This document shows, piece after piece, positions 14,408 to 22,519 of a stretch of DNA of 57,574 bases (position 1 is its first letter; each line of letters starts with the position of its first letter). Below the pieces are notes generated by a model, which saw only the letters and a list, made by a program, of their open reading frames with translations, did no database searches and was not told where the DNA came from. Source of the stretch: Bacteroidales bacterium (lineage in GTDB: Bacteria > Bacteroidota > Bacteroidia > Bacteroidales > UBA932); contig JAGBCS010000022.1 in assembly GCA_017937885.1 (NCBI GenBank), positions 1 through 57,574 of the forward strand, read 5' to 3'. Made by a program: the position numbers and the translations under genes.

Positions 14408-16249
14408 TTACTTTACCTTGACCCTGTCCAGCAGGTTGCCGTTCAATATTCTTTCCTCGAGATATCTGCGCTCGTCGCTGATCTCTCCGTTCAGGTACAT
14501 CTCTGTCAGGAGAGATGCGATCGGAGCTGCCCATGTCGCTCCGAAACCTCCGTTCTCGACATATGCCGCGACGGCTATCTTCGGGTTGTCACGTGGCGCA
14601 AAGCAGATGAACACGGAATGGTCGTGTCCATGCGGGTTCTGCGCGGTACCCGTCTTTCCGCAGATGTCCAGACCCTTGACCGCAGCGACGCTGGCGGTTC
14701 CTCCTGAACCGTAGCCGCTGTTCACAGCCCTATACATTCCTCCGACGACCTTAGGGAAGTGGGTCGTGTCCACCATCGTGTAGTTCTTCTCCTTGTATTT
14801 AGGGTCTATGGTGACGTGTTCCGAATCCTTGATGATATGAGGGGTATAATAGAATCCGCGGTTCGCTATTGTTGCGCAGAGGTTGGCAAGATGCAGAGGC
14901 GTACAGCCGATCTCGCCCTGTCCGATAGAGAGGGAAATCACGGTAGTTGCCTTCCATCCCCCTTTTCTATAGACTCTGTTGTAATACTTTGAGTCCGGTA
15001 TGAAACCTCCGAGCTCTGATGGGAAGTCGCTGCCGAGTTTCTGGCCGAATCCAAAACTCTTGACATATTCGTTCCATTTGTCCATCGCCTCATCTATGGA
15101 GCCGTACTTCTTGTTCTCAAGAAGATCGCGCAGTATGTAGCAGTAATATGCGTTGCACGACATCATGATCGACTCCTCGAAGTTGATGGGAGACTTATGG
15201 GCATGGCAGCCGAGCTTGTTCTTTCCGAAATGGTATCCCATGCTGCACGGATAAAGCGTATTGGTGGAAACCACCCCCTCTTCGAGTCCTATAAGTCCGT
15301 TGACCAGCTTGAATACGGATCCGGGAGGATAGGACGCCTGGACGGCGCGGTTGAACATCGGCTTATATGGGTCCGTTGAAATCTCCTTGTAGTGCTGGCC
15401 GATGTTTGCGAGCTGGTCTACGTCGATTCCGGGACTTGATACCAGAGTCAGGATCTCGCCGGTGGACGGCTCTATCGCAACAAGACTTCCCACCTTGTTG
15501 TTCATCAGCATCTGCCCGTAGTTCTGGAGCTTTGCGTCAATTGTCGTGGTTATGTCGTTGCCTGGAATCGCCTCCTTGTCCATCTCGCCGTCGCGGTAGC
15601 GGGACTCGATCTTGTTCCGGGAATTTCTGAGCCAGATGTTATAGCCTTTTTCGCCGCGCAATTCCTTCTCGCGTGCCGCTTCTATGCCTGTCATGCCGGC
15701 ATAGTCTCCGGATTTGTATTCTCCGGGATGATTCTCGATGTATTTTGCATTTACTTCGGAAACGTAACCCAGGAGATTTCCTCCGGCATTGTAAGGATAT
15801 TCGCGTGTGCTTCGTGCCTGACCTCGGAAGCCGGGAAACTTATATGCCACTTCCGCAAACTTCATGTATGTTTCAGGAGGGAGCTGCTTGATCATCACGA
15901 CAGACTGATATCCGATACGCCTGCGGTTGTTGTAATACTCCTTCATCTTATCCTTGACGAATTCCGGCGTGATGTCGAGCACTTTACAGAGTGCAAGAGT
16001 GTCGAAAGCCTCTACTTCCTTGGGTGTCACGAGCAGGTCATATGCGACCTTGTTGCCGACGAGGATGTTTCCGTTTCTGTCATGAATGACGCCACGTGTG
16101 GGGTAGATGGTCGAATAAACCATCGTGTTGTTTTCCGCGCTGAGCTTGTATTTGTCGTCGAGGATCTGTATGCTGAACAGCTTGGCGATAAGGATTGCCG
16201 CGGCTGTGCATAGTCCGATGAGCAGCTTGTTTTCCCTGTTCAGTTTCAT
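14408..16249 (-). CDS. mrdA: Class B penicillin-binding protein 2 (elongasome transpeptidase)
   Basis: 613 residues. Cross-links peptidoglycan during cell elongation as partner of RodA. One N-terminal membrane anchor (about 8-25), then the PBP dimerisation/pedestal domain (about 45-225) and the transpeptidase domain. The active-site motifs are in order: SVFK (in PPGSVFKLVNG), SCN (in MMSCNAYYCY) and KTGTA. Length is typical for PBP2. It starts 11 bases after mreD and is followed by rodA after 3 bases, so it is part of one transcript. Confidence 0.95.
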   Translation of the reverse strand: MKLNRENKLLIGLCTAAAILIAKLFSIQILDDKYKLSAENNTMVYSTIYPTRGVIHDRNGNILVGNKVAYDLLVTPKEVEAFDTLALCKVLDITPEFVKDKMKEYYNNRRRIGYQSVVMIKQLPPETYMKFAEVAYKFPGFRGQARSTREYPYNAGGNLLGYVSEVNAKYIENHPGEYKSGDYAGMTGIEAAREKELRGEKGYNIWLRNSRNKIESRYRDGEMDKEAIPGNDITTTIDAKLQNYGQMLMNNKVGSLVAIEPSTGEILTLVSSPGIDVDQLANIGQHYKEISTDPYKPMFNRAVQASYPPGSVFKLVNGLIGLEEGVVSTNTLYPCSMGYHFGKNKLGCHAHKSPINFEESIMMSCNAYYCYILRDLLENKKYGSIDEAMDKWNEYVKSFGFGQKLGSDFPSELGGFIPDSKYYNRVYRKGGWKATTVISLSIGQGEIGCTPLHLANLCATIANRGFYYTPHIIKDSEHVTIDPKYKEKNYTMVDTTHFPKVVGGMYRAVNSGYGSGGTASVAAVKGLDICGKTGTAQNPHGHDHSVFICFAPRDNPKIAVAAYVENGGFGATWAAPIASLLTEMYLNGEISDERRYLEERILNGNLLDRVKVK

Positions 16250-16260
16250 TCCCTGCCCTC

Positions 16261-16773
16261 CTATTTGCGGTCGTCAGTCGTAAGCAGGTTCGTCACTATC
16301 AGCGCCAGCAGATAGTTGCATACGAGAGATACTCCGAGACGGGTCAGGTTGAACCACATCGGCCTTGTGCCCGCTCCGTCAAGCATTATGTATATGCCGA
16401 GGAAGACAAGGGTTGAAAGCAGAAGCAGCATCGAAATCTTTCCGGCTCCGTTCTTCCTTATCGAGAAACTGTCAGCTCTTGTTATGAGGTCCTCTCCCAG
16501 AAAGAACCTGATGAGAGGCTTGCGCAGCAGTGCTACAGGAACAAGGGCGGCAGCATTGATGCCGACCAGACCTTCGGAAAGCCAGTCCACCGAAAGGCCT
16601 GTGACGAAGGCCAGAAGCATGCACGCAGAGGTGCTGACGCTGAGCGGGACACACAGGATCATGGCAGGAAGCATCGTCAGCATGACATACGGCCCGAGAT
16701 TGGTGAAGTTGCAGAGAATGATCTGTCCCAGTACCATCAGGAAATATAGAAGTCCGAAATTCTGTCCTTTCAT
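16261..16773 (-). CDS. mreD: Rod shape-determining protein MreD
   Basis: 170-residue polytopic membrane protein with about five hydrophobic segments. MreD proteins diverge strongly in sequence, so the call rests on size, topology and position between mreC and mrdA. The C-terminus ends NLLTTDDRK. Its start codon overlaps the mreC stop by 4 bases (16770-16773), indicating translational coupling. It is thought to bridge MreC and the synthases in the elongasome. Confidence 0.88.
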   Translation of the reverse strand: MKGQNFGLLYFLMVLGQIILCNFTNLGPYVMLTMLPAMILCVPLSVSTSACMLLAFVTGLSVDWLSEGLVGINAAALVPVALLRKPLIRFFLGEDLITRADSFSIRKNGAGKISMLLLLSTLVFLGIYIMLDGAGTRPMWFNLTRLGVSLVCNYLLALIVTNLLTTDDRK

Positions 16774-17588
16774 TGCCTGTCCTCCAATGTCTTTATCTCT
16801 TCCTTGCCGAGATTGTTCACTACGGTCACATAGCGCAGTGCGCCGAAATCCTCGAAAAGAGTAACCTCGATCTCATAGGTCGCCCCGTTCACGATCTTGG
16901 CCTGTCCGACGGCTCCGAGAGGGATGTCAGGAGGGAAGATCGACGAGAATCCGCTGGTAAAGACGGTGTCTCCGGGTTCGAAGGCCATGTGGAGGGGAAT
17001 CTCCTTGAGCACAGCTCCGTCGCCTCTCTTTCCGTCCCAGTTCAACGGACCGACAGCTCCCTGCCTGCCGAGGCGGGCGCTTATGCTCATCTCGTGGTTG
17101 CGGAATGAACGGGCATATGAATACTTGTGGCTGACAGCATCGATCACTCCGACGGCTCCGCGTCCGGTGATGACTCCGGATCCTTCGGTCACGCCGTCGT
17201 CCGACCCCTTGTCGATTATCATGTAGTTGTGCTGGGTGTTGTTGCTGATCTTTGCTATTTCAGCATGGATGTAGCGGTAGTTTCCAGCAGTTCCCTGCGC
17301 TTTCGGGATGTCTGTCCCGGCGGCTCCCGAAACCGCCTCGAGCTGGGCCAGACGCAGCCTCAGGTCGAAGTTTTCCTGAGCCAGCGCATCGTTCCTTTTT
17401 CCGAGTGAAAAATAGTCTGCGATGCTTTGCGAACCGCCCCATACGGCGCTCATGACCGCATGGGCACCTTTCGACAGCCAGATGCCCTGCATGGTGCCGT
17501 TATGGCGCAGCATATTCAACGCAGCTACCTCCAGGATGATGAAGATAGCTGCATTGATCAGATGGTATATGATATTGCTTTTACGCAA
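16770..17588 (-). CDS. mreC: Rod shape-determining protein MreC
   Basis: 272-residue bitopic protein: short cytoplasmic start, one membrane helix (about 9-27), a coiled coil (about 60-95, ALAQENFDLRLRLAQLEAV) and a periplasmic beta-rich domain (about 110-260) with the usual IIDKGSDDGV and GPLNWDGKRGDGAVLKEIP-like segments. It scaffolds PBP2-RodA and links them to MreB filaments. It begins 4 bases after mreB ends. Confidence 0.93.
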   Translation of the reverse strand: MRKSNIIYHLINAAIFIILEVAALNMLRHNGTMQGIWLSKGAHAVMSAVWGGSQSIADYFSLGKRNDALAQENFDLRLRLAQLEAVSGAAGTDIPKAQGTAGNYRYIHAEIAKISNNTQHNYMIIDKGSDDGVTEGSGVITGRGAVGVIDAVSHKYSYARSFRNHEMSISARLGRQGAVGPLNWDGKRGDGAVLKEIPLHMAFEPGDTVFTSGFSSIFPPDIPLGAVGQAKIVNGATYEIEVTLFEDFGALRYVTVVNNLGKEEIKTLEDRQ

Positions 17589-17592
17589 GACC

Positions 17593-18615
17593 TTATCTCA
17601 TGAGGAAGGTGTAGTTCTCTGTGTTCTTGAGGGCGAGGCATGTTCCTCTTGCCACGGCTCTGAGCGGGTCCTCAGCGACATAGAAAGGAATGTTGATCTT
17701 CTCTGTCAGACGCTTCGCAAGGCCTCTCAGGAGTGATCCGCCGCCGGCAAGATGGATTCCGTTCTCCACGATGTCGGAGTAAAGCTCAGGAGGAGTCTGC
17801 TCAAGTACGTGGATGATTCCGTTTTCGATTCTTGCCACAGACTTGTCGAGGCAGTGGGCTATCTCATGATATGTGATCGTGGCATGCACAGGGTGAGCCG
17901 TCATGAGGTTAGGACCTGTGATCGCATATGGTTCCGGTTCCTCATCGAGGTCCGGGATGACTGCTCCGATGGCGATCTTGATCTTCTCTGCAGTGATCTG
18001 TCCGACCCTGATGTTGTGCTGCTGCCTGAGGTGCTGCTGGATGTCGCTGGTGAAGACATCGCCGGCAACCTTGATGGAGTCCTGGACCACAATGCCGCCG
18101 AGAGAGATGACGGCGATCTCAGTAGTACCTCCTCCTATGTCCACGACCATGTTACCCTTAGGCGCCTCTACGTCGAGGCCGATACCGAGGGCTGAAGCCA
18201 TAGGCTCATAGATCAGATATACATCGCGTCCGCCGGCGTGCTCCGAAGAGTCGCGTACGGCACGGATCTCGACTTCTGTCGATCCCGAAGGGATGCCGAC
18301 CACCATCTTGATGTTCGGGGTGAAGAGCGACCTGCGCTTGCTGTTGACCTGCTTGATGAAGCCGCGGATCATCATCTCCGCAGCGTTGAAGTCCGCGATC
18401 ACTCCGTCCTTCATCGGGCGGACGGTCTTGATCCCCGGATTCTCCCTTTCCTGCATCAGCTTCGCCTTCTGTCCGAGGGCGATGGCCTTGCCGGTATTGT
18501 TGTCGATCGCAACGATACTCGGTTCGTCAAGAACGATCTGGTCGTTCTGGAAGATGACGGTGTTGGCCGTGCCGAGGTCCATCGCAATCTCTTGTGTCAG
18601 GAATGAAAATGCCAT
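17593..18615 (-). CDS. mreB: Rod shape-determining actin homologue MreB
   Basis: 340-residue actin-fold ATPase that forms membrane-bound filaments directing lateral wall synthesis. The N-terminal MAFSFLTQEIAMDLGTANT contains the phosphate-1 loop, followed by DEPSIVAID. Phosphate-2 appears as VDIGGGTTEIAVISLGGI and the adenosine motif as LAGGGSLLRGL. Normal length. First gene of the five-gene morphogenesis operon; no convincing TAnnTTTG box was found in its short upstream region shared with divergent ispD. Confidence 0.97.
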   Translation of the reverse strand: MAFSFLTQEIAMDLGTANTVIFQNDQIVLDEPSIVAIDNNTGKAIALGQKAKLMQERENPGIKTVRPMKDGVIADFNAAEMMIRGFIKQVNSKRRSLFTPNIKMVVGIPSGSTEVEIRAVRDSSEHAGGRDVYLIYEPMASALGIGLDVEAPKGNMVVDIGGGTTEIAVISLGGIVVQDSIKVAGDVFTSDIQQHLRQQHNIRVGQITAEKIKIAIGAVIPDLDEEPEPYAITGPNLMTAHPVHATITYHEIAHCLDKSVARIENGIIHVLEQTPPELYSDIVENGIHLAGGGSLLRGLAKRLTEKINIPFYVAEDPLRAVARGTCLALKNTENYTFLMR

Positions 18616-18709
18616 ATTTTATCTTACGTTTTTTCTGATGAAACAAATAGGCGGTAAAATTACAAAAAAACTCTCAAATAATCCCGATAAAAAATCAAAA
18701 CATCTTTAT

Positions 18710-18717
18710 TATTTTTG
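18710..18717 (+). promoter_or_regulatory. -7 promoter box of ispD
   Basis: TATTTTTG (TAnnTTTG), 19 bases before the ispD ATG. Confidence 0.6.
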
Positions 18718-18736
18718 CGAAACCAAATGCAAAGTC

Positions 18737-19435
18737 ATGGAAAGGAAGAAATATGTTATCATGATGGCCGCGGGAAGCGGTACCAGGATGGGGGCCGGAA
18801 GGCCGAAGCAGTTCATCGAGCTTGGCGGCAAGGCCATACTCCAGAGGACTATCGAAGTGTTCCGCAGAGCCTGTCCCGGAATATCGGTGATCACGGTACT
18901 TCCGGAGGATTTCATCCAGTATTGGAAAGACTATTGCATCGAGCATAACTTCTCTTGTCCTCAGATTCTTGTGAAAGGGGGCATAACCCGTTTCCACTCT
19001 GTGCGCAATGCGCTTGACAGGGTGCCGGAAGGCGCATTGGTGGCGGTTCATGACGGCGTACGTCCTCTTGTGTCGGAAGCGCTCGTGTCCGGAATCTTCG
19101 CCAAGGCGGAAGAGTCGGCGGCCGTGATACCTGTACTTCCATGCATCGACACTATGAAGGTGCTTGAAAGCAGGGACGGGGAACTGCAGACCATTCCCGG
19201 AATGAGTGTAGACCGTTCTCTTCTTTATGGAGCTCAGACACCTCAGGTCTTTCATTCCGAAATCCTGAAGGAAGCATATTCCCTTGCTTACGACACATCG
19301 TTCACTGACGATGCTTCGGTGGTCGAGAAATATGGAAAAAACCTCTCCTACGTGATCGGGGAGAGGTTCAATATCAAGATAACGACACAGGACGACCTTG
19401 TTCTTGCCAAGGCAATAATGTCTTTGTCGGAATAG
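18737..19435 (+). CDS. ispD: 2-C-methyl-D-erythritol 4-phosphate cytidylyltransferase
   Basis: Third step of the MEP isoprenoid pathway: MEP + CTP to CDP-ME + PPi. 232 residues from ATG 18737 (MERKKYVIMMAAG), the normal length. The nucleotide-binding loop AAGSGTRMGAGRPKQF (about 11-26) is followed by VHDGVRP (about 104-110), D-T-M at the substrate site, and a FNIKITTQDDLVLA tail that resembles the family C-terminus. The open frame extends far upstream, but that part overlaps mreB on the other strand. It ends one base before the convergent Lrp gene's last base. Confidence 0.95.
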   Translation: MERKKYVIMMAAGSGTRMGAGRPKQFIELGGKAILQRTIEVFRRACPGISVITVLPEDFIQYWKDYCIEHNFSCPQILVKGGITRFHSVRNALDRVPEGALVAVHDGVRPLVSEALVSGIFAKAEESAAVIPVLPCIDTMKVLESRDGELQTIPGMSVDRSLLYGAQTPQVFHSEILKEAYSLAYDTSFTDDASVVEKYGKNLSYVIGERFNIKITTQDDLVLAKAIMSLSE

Positions 19436-19436
19436 T

Positions 19437-19961
19437 CTATTTGTTTTCTTCTTTCTTCTTCTTTTTCTTGACGCTGGCTGAAAAGCTAGTGTTCTGATAC
19501 TCCTTGACCCAAACCTGACGTTCGATCGCCTGGTCAAGCGAGATCTGCGTCTCTGTCTGCTGTACGTAAGGAATCTTCTGGATAGTGTTCAGCAGAACCT
19601 GCATAAGGTGGTCATGATCAAAGCAATAGAGCTTGATGAGGAGGGCGTGCTTGCCTGTCACGAAGTGGCATTCCACGATCTCGGAGATCTTTTTGAAAGA
19701 CTCGATTACATCCGGATACTTGTTAGCTTCCGAAAGGGACACACTCACGTAGGCACAGACGTTGAGTCCGAGAGCCTGCGGCTTTACCAGAAGACGTGAT
19801 CCCGTGATCACTCCGTTTGCCTCCAACCTCTTGACCCTCTGGTGGATGGCGGCTCCTGACACGTTGCACTCACGTGCTATCTCCAGGAACGGCATTCTGG
19901 CGTTCTTGACCAGAAAAGAAAGAATCTTCTGGTCGATCTGATCGATCTGATAGTTTGACAT
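19437..19961 (-). CDS. Lrp/AsnC family transcriptional regulator
   Basis: 174 residues: an N-terminal winged-helix HTH (about 1-60, with QIDQKILSFL and CNVSGAAIHQRVKRLEANGVI) and an RAM/AsnC_trans_reg ligand-binding domain (about 65-150). Family members form octamers that sense amino acids, but the ligand cannot be deduced. The C-terminus is unusual: SVKKKKKKEENK, a run of six lysines from a low-complexity AAG/AAA stretch. It is convergent with ispD with almost no gap, and no shared regulon partner is evident next to it. Confidence 0.93.
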   Translation of the reverse strand: MSNYQIDQIDQKILSFLVKNARMPFLEIARECNVSGAAIHQRVKRLEANGVITGSRLLVKPQALGLNVCAYVSVSLSEANKYPDVIESFKKISEIVECHFVTGKHALLIKLYCFDHDHLMQVLLNTIQKIPYVQQTETQISLDQAIERQVWVKEYQNTSFSASVKKKKKKEENK

Positions 19962-20053
19962 AGTCTTACGAATTATAACATTTCCGGCTGCGAATTTAGT
20001 GACAAAATGTAAAACGTCAAAAATTAACAGCCGGAAATTTACGAATCTTAAGA

Positions 20054-22372
20054 TTATCTACGTCTTTTCTTACGTTCTGTAGGCTCGGAGGTCGAGATTA
20101 TCTCCTTGCACTTTTCTTCTGTAAGCGATGCCGGATCAGTTCCCTTCGGTATCTTGTAGTTGCTGCCGGCATGCTTTATATATGGGCCGTAAGTTCCGTC
20201 TATGACCTGTATGTCGCTTTCCTTGTATTCCGCAAGTATGCTGCCGGACTTCTTGTTCTGGCTGTCCTCTATCAGCTTTATACATGTGTCAAGATCTACC
20301 TTGAGAGGATCAGTGCCGCGCGGAAGCGAAATGTTCTTGTCCCCGTACTTGATGTATGGACCGAAACGTCCTTTCGTGCATACGATGTCGACGCCGTCCA
20401 GCTGGCCAACTGTGCGTGGAAGTTCGAAAAGTTTCAGAGCTTCCTCAAGAGTTATGCTCTCGATGAGCTGTCCGGGAGCTAGACTCGCATACTGCTTGTT
20501 GTCGCCGTCTCCCTTCTGTACATACGGGCCGTATTGTCCGAAACGGGCGACAATAGGCTGTCCGTCAGCGGGATCTGTTCCTATCTCGCGGCTTACATGG
20601 CTGTACTCCCTGTTGCTGAGCGTCTCTTCGATCTTTCCGTGGAACGGGCCGTAGAAGTCTGCTATGAGACTGTTCCATACCATTTCACCGTCTGCAACCT
20701 TGTCGAAGTCCTTCTCCACATTGGCTGTGAATCCGTAATCGAGGATAGTGTCGAAGTTCTTTACGAGGTAGTCTGTCACGATCATTCCGATATCCTGTGG
20801 AAGGAGCCTGTTCTTTTCAGCACCGACAGTTTCTGTCTTTGTCGACGACTTGATCTTTCCGTTCTTGAGCGAGAGGTTTGTCACGGCATGCTTTTCTCCG
20901 GCCTTGTCTCCCTTGACCACGTATCCTCTGGCCTTGGTAAGGGTCGTGATCGTAGGTGCGTATGTCGATGGTCGGCCGATTTCCAGTTCTTCGAGCTTCT
21001 TGATGAGGGATGCGTCTGTGTAACGTGACGGTGCTGCAGTGAACTTGCATTCAGCTGTAATGCCGTTCTCGATCATTCGGTCTCCGATATGCATCTCAGG
21101 AAGGATCACAGCATCGTCATCCTGCTGAGGATCGTCAGTGCTCTCTATGTAAAGCTTGAGAAAGCCGTCGAACATAACCTGGGTTGCCTGTACGTTGAAT
21201 TTCTCTTCGCTCTTGTCGGAAGCCACCTTGATGTCGGTCCTGAGCACGCGCGCGTCTGCCATCTGTGATGCTACAGTGCGCTTCCAGATCAGTTCGTACA
21301 GTTTCTTTTCCTGAGGGGTCCCTTCGATAGTAGTGTTTTCCACGAATGTCGGACGGATCGCCTCGTGTGCTTCCTGAGCTCCTTTAGCCTTGGTCTTGTA
21401 CTGGCGTGGCTTAGAGTATTCTTCACCGAAATTGTCGCAGATGAACTTTTTTGCGGTGCCGAGGGCCAGAGCGGAAAGATTGGTGGAGTCAGTACGCATG
21501 TAGGTAATGTATCCGCTCTCATACAGGCGCTGGGCTATGCTCATGGTCTGGCTTACGGACATCCTCAGCTTGCGTGCCGCCTCCTGCTGGAGGGTAGATG
21601 TCGTGAAAGGAGGGGCCGGAAAACGGTTTCCTTCCTTCTTTTCAATGTCGCTGATGCCGAATTCCGCGCCGATGCATTTCTCGAGAAAGGCTTTTGCTGA
21701 TTCCATATCCGGGAATCTCTTGTCGAGAGTCGCCTTGACAAGGGTGCTTTCCGGGGTACCTTCCGGATGGAAGACAGCCTCTACCTTATAATAAGCCTCG
21801 TGGTTGAAGGCCAGGATTTCCCTTTCACGGTCTACGATCAGACGCAGTGCCACGGACTGTACGCGTCCGGCAGAAAGCTTTGGCTGGATCTTTCTCCAGA
21901 GTACCGGGGAAAGTTCGAAGCCGACCAGGCGGTCAAGGACACGACGAGCCTGCTGGGCATTGACCAGATTCATGTCTATTTCGCGTGGATTTTCGATCGC
22001 GTTGAGAATGGCGGGCTTTGTAATCTCCTGAAAGACTATGCGTCTGGTGTTTTCCTTCTTGAGTCCCAGAGTCTCGAAAAGATGCCATGAAATGGCCTCT
22101 CCTTCACGGTCGGCATCGGATGCCAGCCATATGGCTGAAGCTTCCTGTGCTGCCTTCTTTAGGTCTGCGACCACCTTCTTCTTGTCCGCAGGGATTACAT
22201 ATTGAGGCTTGAAGCCGTTTTCTATATCTATGCTGAGTCCGCTTTCATCGAGGTCCCTTATGTGTCCTATGCTGGCCTTGACCACATAGCCGTTACCGAG
22301 CGCCTTCTTTATCTTGTCGATTTTTCCGGGTGACTCGACTATCACCAAATTCAATCCTTCCTTCTTGCTCAT
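20054..22372 (-). CDS. topA: DNA topoisomerase I (type IA)
   Basis: Relaxes negative supercoils through a 5'-phosphotyrosine intermediate. 772 residues from ATG 22372 (MSKKEGLNLVIVESPGK); the open frame extends 32 codons further, but those residues do not match the family. The Toprim domain has E13 and D86-A-D88-R-E-G-E. The active-site tyrosine lies in GYITYMRTDSTNLS. The C-terminal third has at least three repeats with GRFGPYIKYGDK or GTYGPYIKHAGS-type cores and ends KKRRR. Cysteine zinc fingers are absent; the repeats are the Cys-free version common in Bacteroidota. Confidence 0.96.
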   Translation of the reverse strand: MSKKEGLNLVIVESPGKIDKIKKALGNGYVVKASIGHIRDLDESGLSIDIENGFKPQYVIPADKKKVVADLKKAAQEASAIWLASDADREGEAISWHLFETLGLKKENTRRIVFQEITKPAILNAIENPREIDMNLVNAQQARRVLDRLVGFELSPVLWRKIQPKLSAGRVQSVALRLIVDREREILAFNHEAYYKVEAVFHPEGTPESTLVKATLDKRFPDMESAKAFLEKCIGAEFGISDIEKKEGNRFPAPPFTTSTLQQEAARKLRMSVSQTMSIAQRLYESGYITYMRTDSTNLSALALGTAKKFICDNFGEEYSKPRQYKTKAKGAQEAHEAIRPTFVENTTIEGTPQEKKLYELIWKRTVASQMADARVLRTDIKVASDKSEEKFNVQATQVMFDGFLKLYIESTDDPQQDDDAVILPEMHIGDRMIENGITAECKFTAAPSRYTDASLIKKLEELEIGRPSTYAPTITTLTKARGYVVKGDKAGEKHAVTNLSLKNGKIKSSTKTETVGAEKNRLLPQDIGMIVTDYLVKNFDTILDYGFTANVEKDFDKVADGEMVWNSLIADFYGPFHGKIEETLSNREYSHVSREIGTDPADGQPIVARFGQYGPYVQKGDGDNKQYASLAPGQLIESITLEEALKLFELPRTVGQLDGVDIVCTKGRFGPYIKYGDKNISLPRGTDPLKVDLDTCIKLIEDSQNKKSGSILAEYKESDIQVIDGTYGPYIKHAGSNYKIPKGTDPASLTEEKCKEIISTSEPTERKKRRR

Positions 22373-22438
22373 GTCCACTTTTTTCAAAAGAAAGTGCAAA
22401 GTAAGGCACTTTTCGGGCAATTTTCCAAATTTTGTTGT

Positions 22439-22446
22439 TATTTTTG
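22439..22446 (+). promoter_or_regulatory. -7 promoter box of the class A PBP gene
   Basis: TATTTTTG (TAnnTTTG), about 75 bases before the PBP1A ATG, which implies a leader of about 65 nt containing the hairpin at 22474-22489. Confidence 0.55.
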
Positions 22447-22473
22447 TGAGTTTGAAATACAGTCTCATAAGGG

Positions 22474-22489
22474 GTCACCTAAAGGTGAC
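22474..22489 (+). promoter_or_regulatory. Perfect hairpin in the PBP1A 5' leader
   Basis: GTCACCT (22474-22480), AA, AGGTGAC (22483-22489): a perfect palindromic stem located 30 bases upstream of the start codon. It could be an RNA stability hairpin or a protein-binding site. Confidence 0.4.
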
Positions 22490-22519
22490 AGGAGATAATG
22501 GAAAATTGAGTGTAATATT

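Noticed and set aside
18293..18736. N-terminal extension of ispD
   Set aside because: The open frame upstream of 18737 lies antisense in mreB, and the family start matches MERKKYVIMMAAG.
22373..22468. N-terminal extension of topA
   Set aside because: The 32 upstream residues do not match the family, and the Toprim domain begins right after ATG 22372.
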